Source: DAOUTY01 sp964453665 (lineage in GTDB: Bacteria; Chloroflexota; Dehalococcoidia; SZUA-161). From it: a DNA stretch of 57,100 bases. The notes under the pieces are model-generated. The model searched no databases. It worked only from the letters and a program-made list of their open reading frames with translations, and was not told where the DNA came from. Of this stretch, positions 25,754-33,440 are shown piece by piece (positions within the stretch are counted from its first letter, which is position 1; every line of letters begins with the position of its first letter). The translations under genes and the position numbers were made by a program. The stretch is taken from assembly GCA_964453665.1 (NCBI GenBank), contig CAYVQT010000015.1, positions 1 through 57,100 of the forward strand, written 5' to 3'.

Positions 25754-26275
25754 CTAGGTAACAATCTCCGCCCTGAGGTTTTTTTCACCCCGGAGAAATA
25801 CAATCGAAGCCTTGCTGCCGGGAGTTAAATTGGTCAGAGCTTGCTCCAGATCATCGGCATTATGTATCGGCCTCATATTAATTTCCGTGATTATATCACC
25901 GCTTCGCAAGCCAGCTTTCTCGCCCAGGGAGGCAGGAGCCACTGCTCCCACGAGGGCACCAAACACGGGCACAGCCCCAACCTTCTGAGCTACCCTGCTG
26001 GCATCCGCCACTTTCAGCCCGAAGCGCGGGCGCTGCTGACCGCCCGTCCTGGCAAGCAATTGCTCCAGCCGGGCACGGTTGAAGCCGACAACAACCTCGC
26101 CATCGACAACGATTACAGGTACGCCCATCTGCCCCGTTAAACGGACTATCTCCTTCGCTGCCGCATGATCGACAGAGACGTCATATTCAGTGAAGTTGAC
26201 CCCGCGCTCGGCGAGAAATCGTTTGGCCTGATGGCAATAGCCACAGGTCGGCGAGCTATATACTTTCACGTCCAT
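25754..26275 (-). CDS. Glutaredoxin-PDZ fusion protein
   Basis: A 173-residue fusion. Residues 1-75 form a glutaredoxin fold with active site C11-G-Y-C14, the cis-Pro motif GVPVIVVDG and GFNRARLEQLL. Residues about 85-172 form a PDZ domain (GALVGAVAPASLGEKAGLRSGDIITEIN, then ADDLEQALTNLTPGSK) of the HtrA/DegP type. There is no signal peptide, so it should be cytosolic. The PDZ part may bind exposed C-termini while the thiol pair reduces them. The gene lies 25 bases downstream of clpB on the same strand, consistent with protein repair. No protease domain is present. Confidence 0.88.
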   Translation of the reverse strand: MDVKVYSSPTCGYCHQAKRFLAERGVNFTEYDVSVDHAAAKEIVRLTGQMGVPVIVVDGEVVVGFNRARLEQLLARTGGQQRPRFGLKVADASRVAQKVGAVPVFGALVGAVAPASLGEKAGLRSGDIITEINMRPIHNADDLEQALTNLTPGSKASIVFLRGEKNLRAEIVT

Positions 26276-26300
26276 TACTCACCCCTCGATTGTCCTCTGG

Positions 26301-28910
26301 TTATCCAATATCTGCCACCGGCGCTCCGGCCTTTCGGAATACGATCTCTTCACCTTCGGCGTCAACAACCACGGTATCGCCATCCATGAAAGCACCGTCA
26401 AGGACTTTAAACGCCAGTGGATCGAGTACCCGCCGCTGGATGGTGCGCTTCAATGGCCTGGCCCCGTATGTCGGATCGAAGCCCTCCGCGACAATCAGGT
26501 CCTTGGCAGCATCGGTCATCTCGATCTCCATATGCCGCTCAGCGAGACGTTGACTCAACTTCTTGAGTTGGATGTCTACAATCTGCTCTATGTCCTCACG
26601 CGTCAGCGAGTGGAAGACAATAACCTCATCCACCCTGTTGAGGAACTCAGGGCGGAAATGAGCCTTGAGCACCTCCATTATCCGGTCCCGAATCTCAGTC
26701 TCGCCGCTGGCCGCCGGCTCGTTGAACAGGTAGCCGCCGAGGTTGGACGTCATTATTACCACCGTGTTCTTGAAGTCAACAGTGCGCCCGTGGCCATCGG
26801 TCAGCCGACCGTCATCCAGTATCTGGAGCAGCACGTTGAAAACGTCGGCGTGAGCCTTTTCGATCTCATCGAAGAGGACCACCGAGTACGGCTTGCGTCT
26901 TATCGCTTCGGTGAGCTGTCCGCCCTCGTCATATCCCACGTATCCCGGGGGTGCGCCGATAAGCCTGGATACCGTGTGCTTCTCCATGTACTCGGACATG
27001 TCGAGCCGAACCATTGCCTGTTCATCATCGAAAAGGAACTCGGCGAGTGCTCTGGCCAGCTCGGTTTTACCCACACCGGTGGGGCCCAGGAAGATAAAGC
27101 TACCCAGAGGCCGATTGGGGTCTTGAAGGCCGGCTCTAGCCCGGCGAATAGCGTTGCTCACTGCGCTGATGGCCTCATCCTGGCCAACAACCCTGAGGTG
27201 TATTCGCTCCTCCATGTTGAGCAGCTTCTGGATTTCGCCCTCCATCAGTCTGCTCACGGGGATGCGCGTCCAGCGGCTGACCACCTCCGCGATATCCTCC
27301 TCGTCAACCTCCTCCTTTAGCATCTGGTTCTCATGCTGTATCTCCGCCAGCTCATTCTCCTTCCCCTTGAGCTGTCGCTCCAGTTCCACCAGCGTCCCAT
27401 ATTTGAGCTGAGCCGCCTTCTCCAGGTCCGCTGTTCGCTCCGCCCTCTCGATATCGATACCGGCCTGCTCGATCTGCTCCTTCAACTGGCGTATGCCCTG
27501 TATCGCTTCCTTCTCCTGCTGCCATTGCGCTTTAAGGCTGCTGCCCTGCTCCTTGAGGTCAGCAAGCTCCTTCTCCAGATTTGCCAGCCGTTCCTTCGAT
27601 GCAGCGTCCTTCTCCTTCTTCAGGGCTTCACGTTCGATTTCAAGCTGCATGGTGCGCCGTTCCACCTCGTCGAGCTCAGCAGGCATGCTATCGATCTCGA
27701 TGCGAAGCTTGGAGGCCGCCTCATCGATCAAATCAATGGCCTTATCGGGCAGGAATCTATCGCTTATATAGCGATGCGAGAGCACCGCCGCCGCTACCAT
27801 TGCCGAGTCCTTTATTTTCACACCGTGATGTATCTCGTATCTTTCGCGCAGACCCCGCAGGATGCTGATAGTATCCTCAACCGTCGGTTCTTCGACCAGC
27901 ACCGGCTGGAAACGCCTTTCCAGTGCCGCATCCTTCTCGATGTGCTTGCGGTACTCATTCAGAGTGGTTGCGCCAACGCAGTGAAGGTCGCCGCGAGCCA
28001 GCATCGGCTTGAGCATATTGGAGGCATCCATCGCCCCTTCGGCTGCGCCGGCTCCGACAACCGTATGAAGCTCATCGATGAAGAGTATTATCTCACCCTG
28101 AGATTCTTGAATCTCCTTGAGAACCGCCTTCAGCCTCTCCTCAAACTCACCGCGATACTTGGCGCCAGCGACAAGCGCGCCCAGGTCCAGAGCCACCAGC
28201 CTTTTGTTCTTGAGCCCCTCCGGCACGTCCTTCCTGACAATCCGCCCGGCGAGGCCCTCCACGATAGCCGTCTTGCCCACGCCCGGCTCCCCTATGAGCA
28301 CAGGATTATTCTTGGTACGGCGCGATAGTACCTGAATAACACGCCTGATTTCATCATCCCGCCCTATAACGGGATCGAGTTTGCCCCGCCGCGCCAGGTC
28401 GGTCAGATCGCGTCCGTACTTCTCCAGCGCCTGATACTTGCCCTCGGGGTTAGGGTCGGTGACCCGCTGGCTGCCCCTGATGCTGGTAAGCACGCTGTAG
28501 ATACGGTCCTTGGTTACACCGTGCCCTTTGAGTATCTCCCCGGCACTCCCCCTGCCTGACTCATCGGCGATAGCTATCAGCAGGTGTTCGGTGCTGACAT
28601 ATTCATCCTTTAACCTCTCGGCTTCCTTCTGGGCATTATCAAATACCTGCCTGAGGCCGGTCGACATATAGACCTGGGTGGCCCCGTACGCCTGCGGCTG
28701 ATTGGAAAGCGCCGTTTCCACCTGGCCTCTCAATTCCTCAAGGTTTACACCCAGCTTACGCAGAATCTGCGGCGCCAGTCCATCCTCCTGGCTTAAAAGC
28801 GCCATCAGAAGATGCATTACGTCCATCTGGCTGTGATGATGACCCTCCGCAAGCTGCTGTGCGGCCAGAACAGCCTCTTGAGCCTTTTCAGTGAACTTGT
28901 TTAGGTTCAT
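26301..28910 (-). CDS. clpB: ATP-dependent disaggregase ClpB
   Basis: An 869-residue Hsp100 chaperone of normal length. The order is: Clp N domain repeats (1-145), AAA+ module 1 with Walker A GEPGVGKTAIVEG near 203, a middle coiled coil (about 405-525; the long Glu/Lys/Leu-rich stretch), and AAA+ module 2 with Walker A GPTGVGKTELARAL near 605, followed by the C-terminal small domain. The coiled coil separates it from ClpA/ClpC. It dissolves aggregates with DnaK/DnaJ. It heads a five-gene proteostasis operon; a palindrome lies about 140 bases upstream. Confidence 0.96.
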   Translation of the reverse strand: MNLNKFTEKAQEAVLAAQQLAEGHHHSQMDVMHLLMALLSQEDGLAPQILRKLGVNLEELRGQVETALSNQPQAYGATQVYMSTGLRQVFDNAQKEAERLKDEYVSTEHLLIAIADESGRGSAGEILKGHGVTKDRIYSVLTSIRGSQRVTDPNPEGKYQALEKYGRDLTDLARRGKLDPVIGRDDEIRRVIQVLSRRTKNNPVLIGEPGVGKTAIVEGLAGRIVRKDVPEGLKNKRLVALDLGALVAGAKYRGEFEERLKAVLKEIQESQGEIILFIDELHTVVGAGAAEGAMDASNMLKPMLARGDLHCVGATTLNEYRKHIEKDAALERRFQPVLVEEPTVEDTISILRGLRERYEIHHGVKIKDSAMVAAAVLSHRYISDRFLPDKAIDLIDEAASKLRIEIDSMPAELDEVERRTMQLEIEREALKKEKDAASKERLANLEKELADLKEQGSSLKAQWQQEKEAIQGIRQLKEQIEQAGIDIERAERTADLEKAAQLKYGTLVELERQLKGKENELAEIQHENQMLKEEVDEEDIAEVVSRWTRIPVSRLMEGEIQKLLNMEERIHLRVVGQDEAISAVSNAIRRARAGLQDPNRPLGSFIFLGPTGVGKTELARALAEFLFDDEQAMVRLDMSEYMEKHTVSRLIGAPPGYVGYDEGGQLTEAIRRKPYSVVLFDEIEKAHADVFNVLLQILDDGRLTDGHGRTVDFKNTVVIMTSNLGGYLFNEPAASGETEIRDRIMEVLKAHFRPEFLNRVDEVIVFHSLTREDIEQIVDIQLKKLSQRLAERHMEIEMTDAAKDLIVAEGFDPTYGARPLKRTIQRRVLDPLAFKVLDGAFMDGDTVVVDAEGEEIVFRKAGAPVADIG

Positions 28911-29052
28911 CTAACAAACCTCCTCTACCATTGTGTAGCGCGACCGATTTCTGAAAATAGACTTCAGTCTTTTTTCGGGTAGATTGGAGCATCGGCTCCA
29001 ATCGCACCTTGAGCTGACGCTTCAGCCTTAACACGCCCCACAATCTTAATAT

Positions 29053-29067
29053 CGATAAATATTATCG
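29053..29067 (-). promoter_or_regulatory. Palindrome in the clpB upstream region
   Basis: CGATAA-ATA-TTATCG is a perfect 6-base-arm palindrome. On the minus strand it lies just after a TTGACC hexamer and before a weak TAAGAT box. It could therefore be an operator overlapping the clpB promoter. Inferred from position and symmetry. Confidence 0.35.
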
Positions 29068-29330
29068 GTCAATAGCATGGCAATGTATATGACTTTTATC
29101 TCAAAACAGGGGAATATGAAAAGGATAAGACTTCCAATGCTTCCTCGTCCTTGATTGCAATCTCATAACTTCAACCAACGACGTTACGGACGAGCAAGGT
29201 AAAATTCATTATCTGTCCTACAACCAAGATCACTGGTATGCCTATCTGTTCAAACTTGCGAATCGTATCATCGGTTTACATGTGTCTCCAATGTTACCAA
29301 TATCCAATAATAGTCTATATCCTATATCTA

Positions 29331-29359
29331 TTGACATATCCTAATACCTATGATAAACT
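29331..29359 (+). promoter_or_regulatory. Promoter of the 154-residue DNA-binding-like gene
   Basis: A perfect TTGACA (29331-29336), 17-base spacer and TAAACT (29354-29359). Transcription would start near 29366, after an in-frame ATG at 29350, which supports the GTG at 29386 as the true start. Confidence 0.6.
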
Positions 29360-29385
29360 CATTAAAAAACAGAAAGGGGGTCCAA

Positions 29386-29850
29386 GTGCAAAAAGGGTTC
29401 AAGAAAGTGGTCCCAGGTCTTATCCGAGCTAACCCAGGTCTCACGGCTGAGGAGTATGCTAAGATGGCTCTAGAGCAAGGACTTTGCAGCAGCGACTCCA
29501 AGAATCCAGTCTTCTCTCTTGCGACAACATTGATGAAAGAGGTACGGGAAGGACGGATGCAAGGAGTTGAAGCGCGGAAGGTAGATGGGAGATTGCACTT
29601 CTTCCCAACCAATAGCCAGAGCAAGAGCCAGGCTACTCCACCGAAGCGAGATAGAGCGATCTCAATAATTATTCCCTCAGACATTGGCGAGATTACTGAC
29701 ATGCTGGTGGAGATTGAGAAATTCAAGAATCAAAGCGAGGCGCTGATTTGGCTGATGCGCGAGGGCATCTCAGCGAAAGAACGCGAGTTAGAGCAAGCAG
29801 TGAAGACCATCCGCGAAATTAGGCGCCTGAAACAGTCAGTAGTGATTTGA
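29386..29850 (+). CDS. Unknown protein with ribbon-helix-helix-like C-terminus
   Basis: A 154-residue protein that I cannot assign to a named family. The N-terminal half (GLIRANPGLTAEEYAKMALE, then FSLATTLMKEVREGRM) looks like a winged-helix fold. The C-terminal half (ISIIIPSDIGEITDMLVEIEKFKNQSEALIWLMREGI) resembles a CopG/MetJ ribbon-helix-helix dimerisation unit, followed by a coiled helix. I chose the GTG start with ribosome site AAAGGGGGT; the ATG at 29350 lies inside the promoter. A second small helix-turn-helix gene follows 33 bases later. The pair looks like accessory regulators, perhaps of mobile origin. Confidence 0.65.
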   Translation: MQKGFKKVVPGLIRANPGLTAEEYAKMALEQGLCSSDSKNPVFSLATTLMKEVREGRMQGVEARKVDGRLHFFPTNSQSKSQATPPKRDRAISIIIPSDIGEITDMLVEIEKFKNQSEALIWLMREGISAKERELEQAVKTIREIRRLKQSVVI

Positions 29851-29883
29851 AGCGACGCTAGCAACAGTTAGTGGAGGTGTGTC

Positions 29884-30057
29884 TTGCTTCATAAGACAGC
29901 AGTTCAAAAACAGATAGAACTCAGAATTGGGGAACCATTGGAGGAATATATTGCTACACTTCGGTGCAATGGTAAAAAACTAGCAGAGATAGGCGATGAC
30001 CTCGGTGTAAGCGAGAGTTGTATAAGTAGGTGGATAAAAAGGTGGCGCGACTACTAG
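29884..30057 (+). CDS. Short helix-turn-helix protein
   Basis: A 57-residue frame starting with TTG, five bases after a strong ribosome site (GGAGGT, 29873-29878). The C-terminal half is a clear helix-turn-helix: KKLAEIGDDLGVSESCISRW followed by IKRWRDY, like the resolvase/transposase type or phage sigma-like proteins. The first part (QIELRIGEPLEEYIATL) forms a helix that may dimerise. It is co-directional with the gene at 29386-29850 and ends just before the convergent DRTGG gene. Unusual start codon and small size keep confidence moderate. Confidence 0.6.
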   Translation: MLHKTAVQKQIELRIGEPLEEYIATLRCNGKKLAEIGDDLGVSESCISRWIKRWRDY

Positions 30058-30064
30058 ATTCAAA

Positions 30065-31108
30065 TCAATAGACTGCCTGGTGGATGGCCTCCAAATCCAG
30101 ATGCTGCTCCAGAATCTGCCCCAGTCGCTCCATCTTCTTCTCATGATACAGGCTGGCTTTATCCAGGATATTCTCCACGGCCTCAATCGTGGCATTAGTG
30201 TCCTTTTCCACCAGCACTATCGGCACCTCAATCTCCAGGGCCCGGCTGAAAATGGTGGGCTTGGGGTCTATATTGTCGGTCAGGACAAGACACTTAATCG
30301 AGGTGTTCAGGGCCGCCAACTGGATATCGGCATGGTCACCGCGCGTGATCACCGCTTTATTATCCCTGGTGGTCAAATATGATGATGCGGAGTCAAAAGA
30401 CAACGCCCCCACCATCAGGCTCTCCACCAGCTCACCGGAACGGTCTTGAGAATTGAGGATGGTGCCCCCTATATGCTCGGCGAGCTCACCTACGGTGACG
30501 GTGAATAACGAACGGTCTTCGGGCAACACGCCCAGGACCTTGATGCCGCCCTGCTCCAAAGCAGGTGCGAGCCGAGCCTTCACTGACTCCATCCTGCGCT
30601 CGGGCACGGCATTGACAACGACACCGAGCAGGCTGCCACCCAGCGTCTTGGCTGCGGCTGCAATCTGGACAACGTCGAGGTCAGCTTCATAGGGAACAAG
30701 CAGTATAGCTCTAGCCTTGAGCGTCTCCACGATTCGACCGGCTATCCTCGCCGGGTCACTTCCCGCCTCCAAACCGTCCATCCCCTCCAACAGAACCACA
30801 TCCTTGCCATCAGAGACCCTGGCATAAGCTTCCTCGACCTTCTTGAGCCAGCGAGGTTCCTGCTCGTCCACAGTTTTTGCTAAATCACCTGGGCTCAGAG
30901 AAACCGGGCAAAGCAACTCGACCGGCTCGTCCAGAGCCAGAAGCTGCTTCATAAACTCGGCATCCCTGTCGCTTCCATCGGGAGCGCTGGATACGGGTTT
31001 GAGAAATCCTACCTTCTTACCATCAGCCTGGAGCTTTCTTCCCAGGCCGGCACAGAGAGCGCTCTTCCCCGCAGCCTCCCCCGTAGAACTGATATATAAA
31101 GCAGCCAT
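30065..31108 (-). CDS. P-loop ATPase with DRTGG domain (Pta N-terminal-like)
   Basis: A 347-residue protein. The N-terminal domain resembles dethiobiotin/cobyrinate synthetase ATPases, with P-loop STGEAAGKSALCAGLG near residue 8 and VVLLEGMDGLEAG near 105. The C-terminal part from about 210 is a DRTGG domain (GALSFDSASSYLTTRDNKAVITRGDHADIQLAAL). This pairing equals the regulatory N-terminal half of long phosphotransacetylases, without the catalytic half. The start is the ATG at 31108, seven bases after AAGGAGG; a TTG precedes it. Possible ligands are nucleotides or CoA-type metabolites; the role is unknown. Confidence 0.85.
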   Translation of the reverse strand: MAALYISSTGEAAGKSALCAGLGRKLQADGKKVGFLKPVSSAPDGSDRDAEFMKQLLALDEPVELLCPVSLSPGDLAKTVDEQEPRWLKKVEEAYARVSDGKDVVLLEGMDGLEAGSDPARIAGRIVETLKARAILLVPYEADLDVVQIAAAAKTLGGSLLGVVVNAVPERRMESVKARLAPALEQGGIKVLGVLPEDRSLFTVTVGELAEHIGGTILNSQDRSGELVESLMVGALSFDSASSYLTTRDNKAVITRGDHADIQLAALNTSIKCLVLTDNIDPKPTIFSRALEIEVPIVLVEKDTNATIEAVENILDKASLYHEKKMERLGQILEQHLDLEAIHQAVY

Positions 31109-31220
31109 CAAAGCCTCCTTAGTCCGCAGACCAAATCTCGCTTACACTGATTTTTACCCTAAAAGTATATCACATCCTCACCGCAAGGCAACGCCCGACC
31201 TCGAAAAACGTCTGCCCTTC

Positions 31221-31229
31221 TGTTACAAT
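31221..31229 (+). promoter_or_regulatory. Extended -10 promoter of the HIT gene
   Basis: TGTTACAAT: TACAAT at 31224-31229 with the TGN extension. No -35 is recognisable. It lies about 40 bases before the start codon. Confidence 0.45.
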
Positions 31230-31270
31230 GCCAACAGCACTGAGACAGAGCCTGCCAGCGAAAGGAATAC

Positions 31271-31768
31271 ATGATGAGGAAAATATGGGCTCCCTGGAGA
31301 ATTGAGTACATTCGAGGGGAAAAGACAAAGGAGTGCATCTTCTGCCAGAAGTCAAAGGAAAATAGCGACAGGGAAAATTATATTCTCTTCAGAGGAGCCA
31401 ATAACTTTGTTATCTTGAATACCTATCCCTATAACCCCGGCCACCTGATGGTAGCCACATACAGGCACCTGGCTGACCTGGAAGAGCTATCGGAGGAGGA
31501 ACTGTTTGAGCACTTCGATCTTGTGAGGAAAAGCGCCAGAGCGCTGACCGAGGCATACAAACCCCAGGGGTTCAACATCGGTATAAACCTGGGACGGGTA
31601 GCGGGCGCCGGCGTGGAAGACCACGTCCATACCCACATCATCCCCCGCTGGAGCGGCGACACCAATTTTATAACGGTAGTATCCGATATCAGGGTTATAC
31701 CACAAGCCCTGGACGCAACCTATTCGGAACTACTGGGCATGATTACCAGCCGCATAAAAAGTCCTTAA
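31271..31768 (+). CDS. HIT family nucleotide hydrolase
   Basis: A 165-residue HIT domain protein of the Ap4A phosphorylase-like branch. It starts WAPWRIEYIRGEKTKECIFC, has the pair CIFCQ for zinc, N-Y-P-x-N-P-G-H-L-M-V near residue 55 and the histidine triad HVHTHIIPRW near 118. It hydrolyses or transfers nucleotidyl groups from dinucleoside polyphosphates or aminoacyl-adenylates. Two adjacent ATG codons exist; the ribosome site AAAGGA suits the second slightly better, which would shorten the protein by one residue. Confidence 0.92.
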   Translation: MMRKIWAPWRIEYIRGEKTKECIFCQKSKENSDRENYILFRGANNFVILNTYPYNPGHLMVATYRHLADLEELSEEELFEHFDLVRKSARALTEAYKPQGFNIGINLGRVAGAGVEDHVHTHIIPRWSGDTNFITVVSDIRVIPQALDATYSELLGMITSRIKSP

Positions 31769-31833
31769 ATCCGACAGCTATTCATTGCAGCGTTAACAGG
31801 GATGTTCGCAGCGTCATTCGATTTAAAAACCAT

Positions 31834-32301
31834 CTATATGTGATCATCATCTTCTAATTCTTGAAGAACCATCTCAACACATACCGGGATCGCCCGCCTC
31901 ACTTCAGGCGTGCACTCCTCACTGAAAGTGCCGGTATCCTCAGCTTCGATAGCATAGATAACGATCTGGCCGGGCAGAGACATGCCCAGCCTTTCGCCCA
32001 GGGCAAGAGCCGTTGCAAAATCAACATCGTGCACGGACGAGACATGTTTAGCGGCACCGAACGCATCAGGGTCAAGACGATAGACCTGCCCCGCCTTTCC
32101 CTCGTCCGTCTCAATGGCATCGATTATGACAGCCCTGTCGTATCCGGTAAGCAGATCAAGCAATCTCAGACCGGCCAGGCTGGTTTCCTGAACTGTTACG
32201 TCCTTCCGATCAAGCCTGTGCCTGAGTTCCCTCGCGACACGGATGCCCACCCCATCGTCACAGAGAATAGGGTTGCCCAGCCCCAGAACCAGTGTTTTCA
32301 T
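31834..32301 (-). CDS. Hydrogenase maturation protease
   Basis: A 155-residue endopeptidase of the HyaD/HybD/HoxW family (peptidase A31). It opens with KTLVLGLGNPILCDDGVGIRVARELRH, in which the acidic residue after the NP motif binds nickel, and has VIIDAIETD and SVHDVDFATAL with the second and third ligands. Such proteases clip the C-terminal tail of NiFe hydrogenase large subunits. The mvhA product encoded 4 kb to the right carries a 27-residue tail after its DPCxxCxxH motif, so it is the natural substrate. I chose the ATG at 32301 (GGTGAGGTT ribosome site) over one ten codons upstream. Confidence 0.92.
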   Translation of the reverse strand: MKTLVLGLGNPILCDDGVGIRVARELRHRLDRKDVTVQETSLAGLRLLDLLTGYDRAVIIDAIETDEGKAGQVYRLDPDAFGAAKHVSSVHDVDFATALALGERLGMSLPGQIVIYAIEAEDTGTFSEECTPEVRRAIPVCVEMVLQELEDDDHI

Positions 32302-32517
32302 AACCTCACCACCATCCCTAATTATAGTCAACTCGACAGGCGTATTCCAATCAACCGGCTTATGCGACCCCGATCACAGGGAGCTCAGGCTATCTCATTG
32401 TGCGTTTTAACTTACGGCACCCGATATCTTCACCACCTGTTCAGGTTTATACAGCACGCCGCCCAACTGCATATCGTGAGCTTTCAGCGGCTTCCGGCCC
32501 GAATGGTCCGGCGTTTG

Positions 32518-32526
32518 TGCTATAAT
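32518..32526 (+). promoter_or_regulatory. Extended -10 promoter of the DUF3795 gene
   Basis: TGC-TATAAT with the perfect hexamer at 32521-32526 and no clear -35. It lies about 70 bases before the start at 32597. Confidence 0.5.
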
Positions 32527-32596
32527 GGCATCCCTGTAGACCGGCCATAAAAGTCTCACTGCATATTCGGCAGGCAGGTAAAACCGAGGGGGTATC

Positions 32597-33013
32597 ATGG
32601 ATTATAAGCAGATGACCGCACCCTGCGGACTGGATTGTTTCAATTGCCCGCTGTATCTGGCAAACGAGAACCAGGACCTGCGAGCGGCGATTTCCAGGAA
32701 CACGGGCATCCCACTTGAACTGGCAAGTTGCAGGGGGTGCCGCAACGAAAACGGAACTATACCGTTTCTAGGCATGACCGAACCATGCAATGTATATAAG
32801 TGTATCGACAAGAAAGGTCTTTCTTTCTGTTGCGACTGCCCTGATTTTCCCTGCGACCATCTTCATCCGTATGCGGATATGGCATCTCAGAGACCTCACA
32901 ATACCAAGGTATTCAATTTGTGCTTAATTAAGAAGATGGGGCTGGAATCATGGGCGGAAACCAAAGCGAAAAGCGTAAAAGACACATATTTCAAGGGAAA
33001 GTTAAAGTTGTAG
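32597..33013 (+). CDS. DUF3795 Cys-rich protein
   Basis: A 138-residue protein of the DUF3795 family, recognised by the start MTAPCGLDCFNCPLYLAN, then CRGCRNENG, and CFFC-like CCDCPDFPCDHLHP. Around a dozen cysteines in CxxC-type pairs imply zinc or Fe-S binding. The family is common in anaerobes and has no established function. It has its own extended -10 promoter and is followed by an intrinsic terminator, so it is a single-gene unit. Confidence 0.85.
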   Translation: MDYKQMTAPCGLDCFNCPLYLANENQDLRAAISRNTGIPLELASCRGCRNENGTIPFLGMTEPCNVYKCIDKKGLSFCCDCPDFPCDHLHPYADMASQRPHNTKVFNLCLIKKMGLESWAETKAKSVKDTYFKGKLKL

Positions 33014-33440
33014 CACAAGCGGACGCAGGGCAGGCGTCTGCTACGCCTGCCACTTTTTTAATTTTTCCGATCAAATAACAGAGCTGAACAGGGAACCCCC
33101 GGGTATTTGGAAGCGGTATCAATTCATCCCCGCAGCTTGCTGTGGGTATTCTCGAAGTTCTTTTATAAGGAATTTATAAATTTAAGTACTAAACTGAGGC
33201 TCACTGCTGGACATTTATCTGAACGTCCTTTATACTTTATAGTACGCAAGATAGTGATAAATTTCACAATGTTTTTTAAAGGATCTCACAATCTGTAGAC
33301 AGCCGATAAGAGGGAGGATTACAGCCCCCGGAGAGATAGTATCAATATCAACCTCAGTTCTTGAAGTCGCTCCAGCAAGGAGCATAACCCTTGTTATTCC
33401 CCCGGCTATATAATATATTACATAACCTGTAGGAGGAGGC
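33014..33440. other. Upstream region of the hydrogenase operon
   Basis: About 430 bases with no gene. After the DUF3795 terminator the stretch is AT-rich. A TATAAT occurs at 33409-33414, 27 bases before the first hydrogenase gene, but no matching -35 is visible, so the promoter is unproven and may need an activator. Confidence 0.45.
33029..33059 (+). terminator. Intrinsic terminator after DUF3795
   Basis: Perfect 9-base stem (33029-33037 with 33043-33051), 5-base loop, then six T from 33054. It is a textbook intrinsic terminator, 15 bases past the stop codon. Confidence 0.85.

Larger units (their letters stand above)
28911..29385. other. Divergent intergenic region upstream of clpB
   Basis: About 475 bases without a gene. 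It includes a 9-bp stem hairpin (28982-29003, loop ATCG), a palindrome at 29053-29067 in a possible clpB promoter and the promoter of the + strand gene at 29386. No CIRCE element (TTAGCACTC-N9-GAGTGCTAA) is visible. Confidence 0.55.

Noticed and set aside
23016..28335. Several long open frames on the + strand opposite lon and clpB
   Set aside because: They are mirror frames of strongly conserved genes, without ribosome sites or recognisable domains.
28911..29385. CIRCE/HrcA operator upstream of clpB
   Set aside because: The nine-base arms TTAGCACTC/GAGTGCTAA are not present; only a different palindrome was found.
32407..32598. 63-residue minus-strand frame upstream of DUF3795
   Set aside because: It overlaps the DUF3795 promoter and start, has no ribosome site and no recognisable fold; treated as chance.
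33107..33298. 63-residue + strand frame upstream of the hydrogenase operon
   Set aside because: It has low-complexity aromatic-rich content, no ribosome site and lies in an AT-rich spacer.
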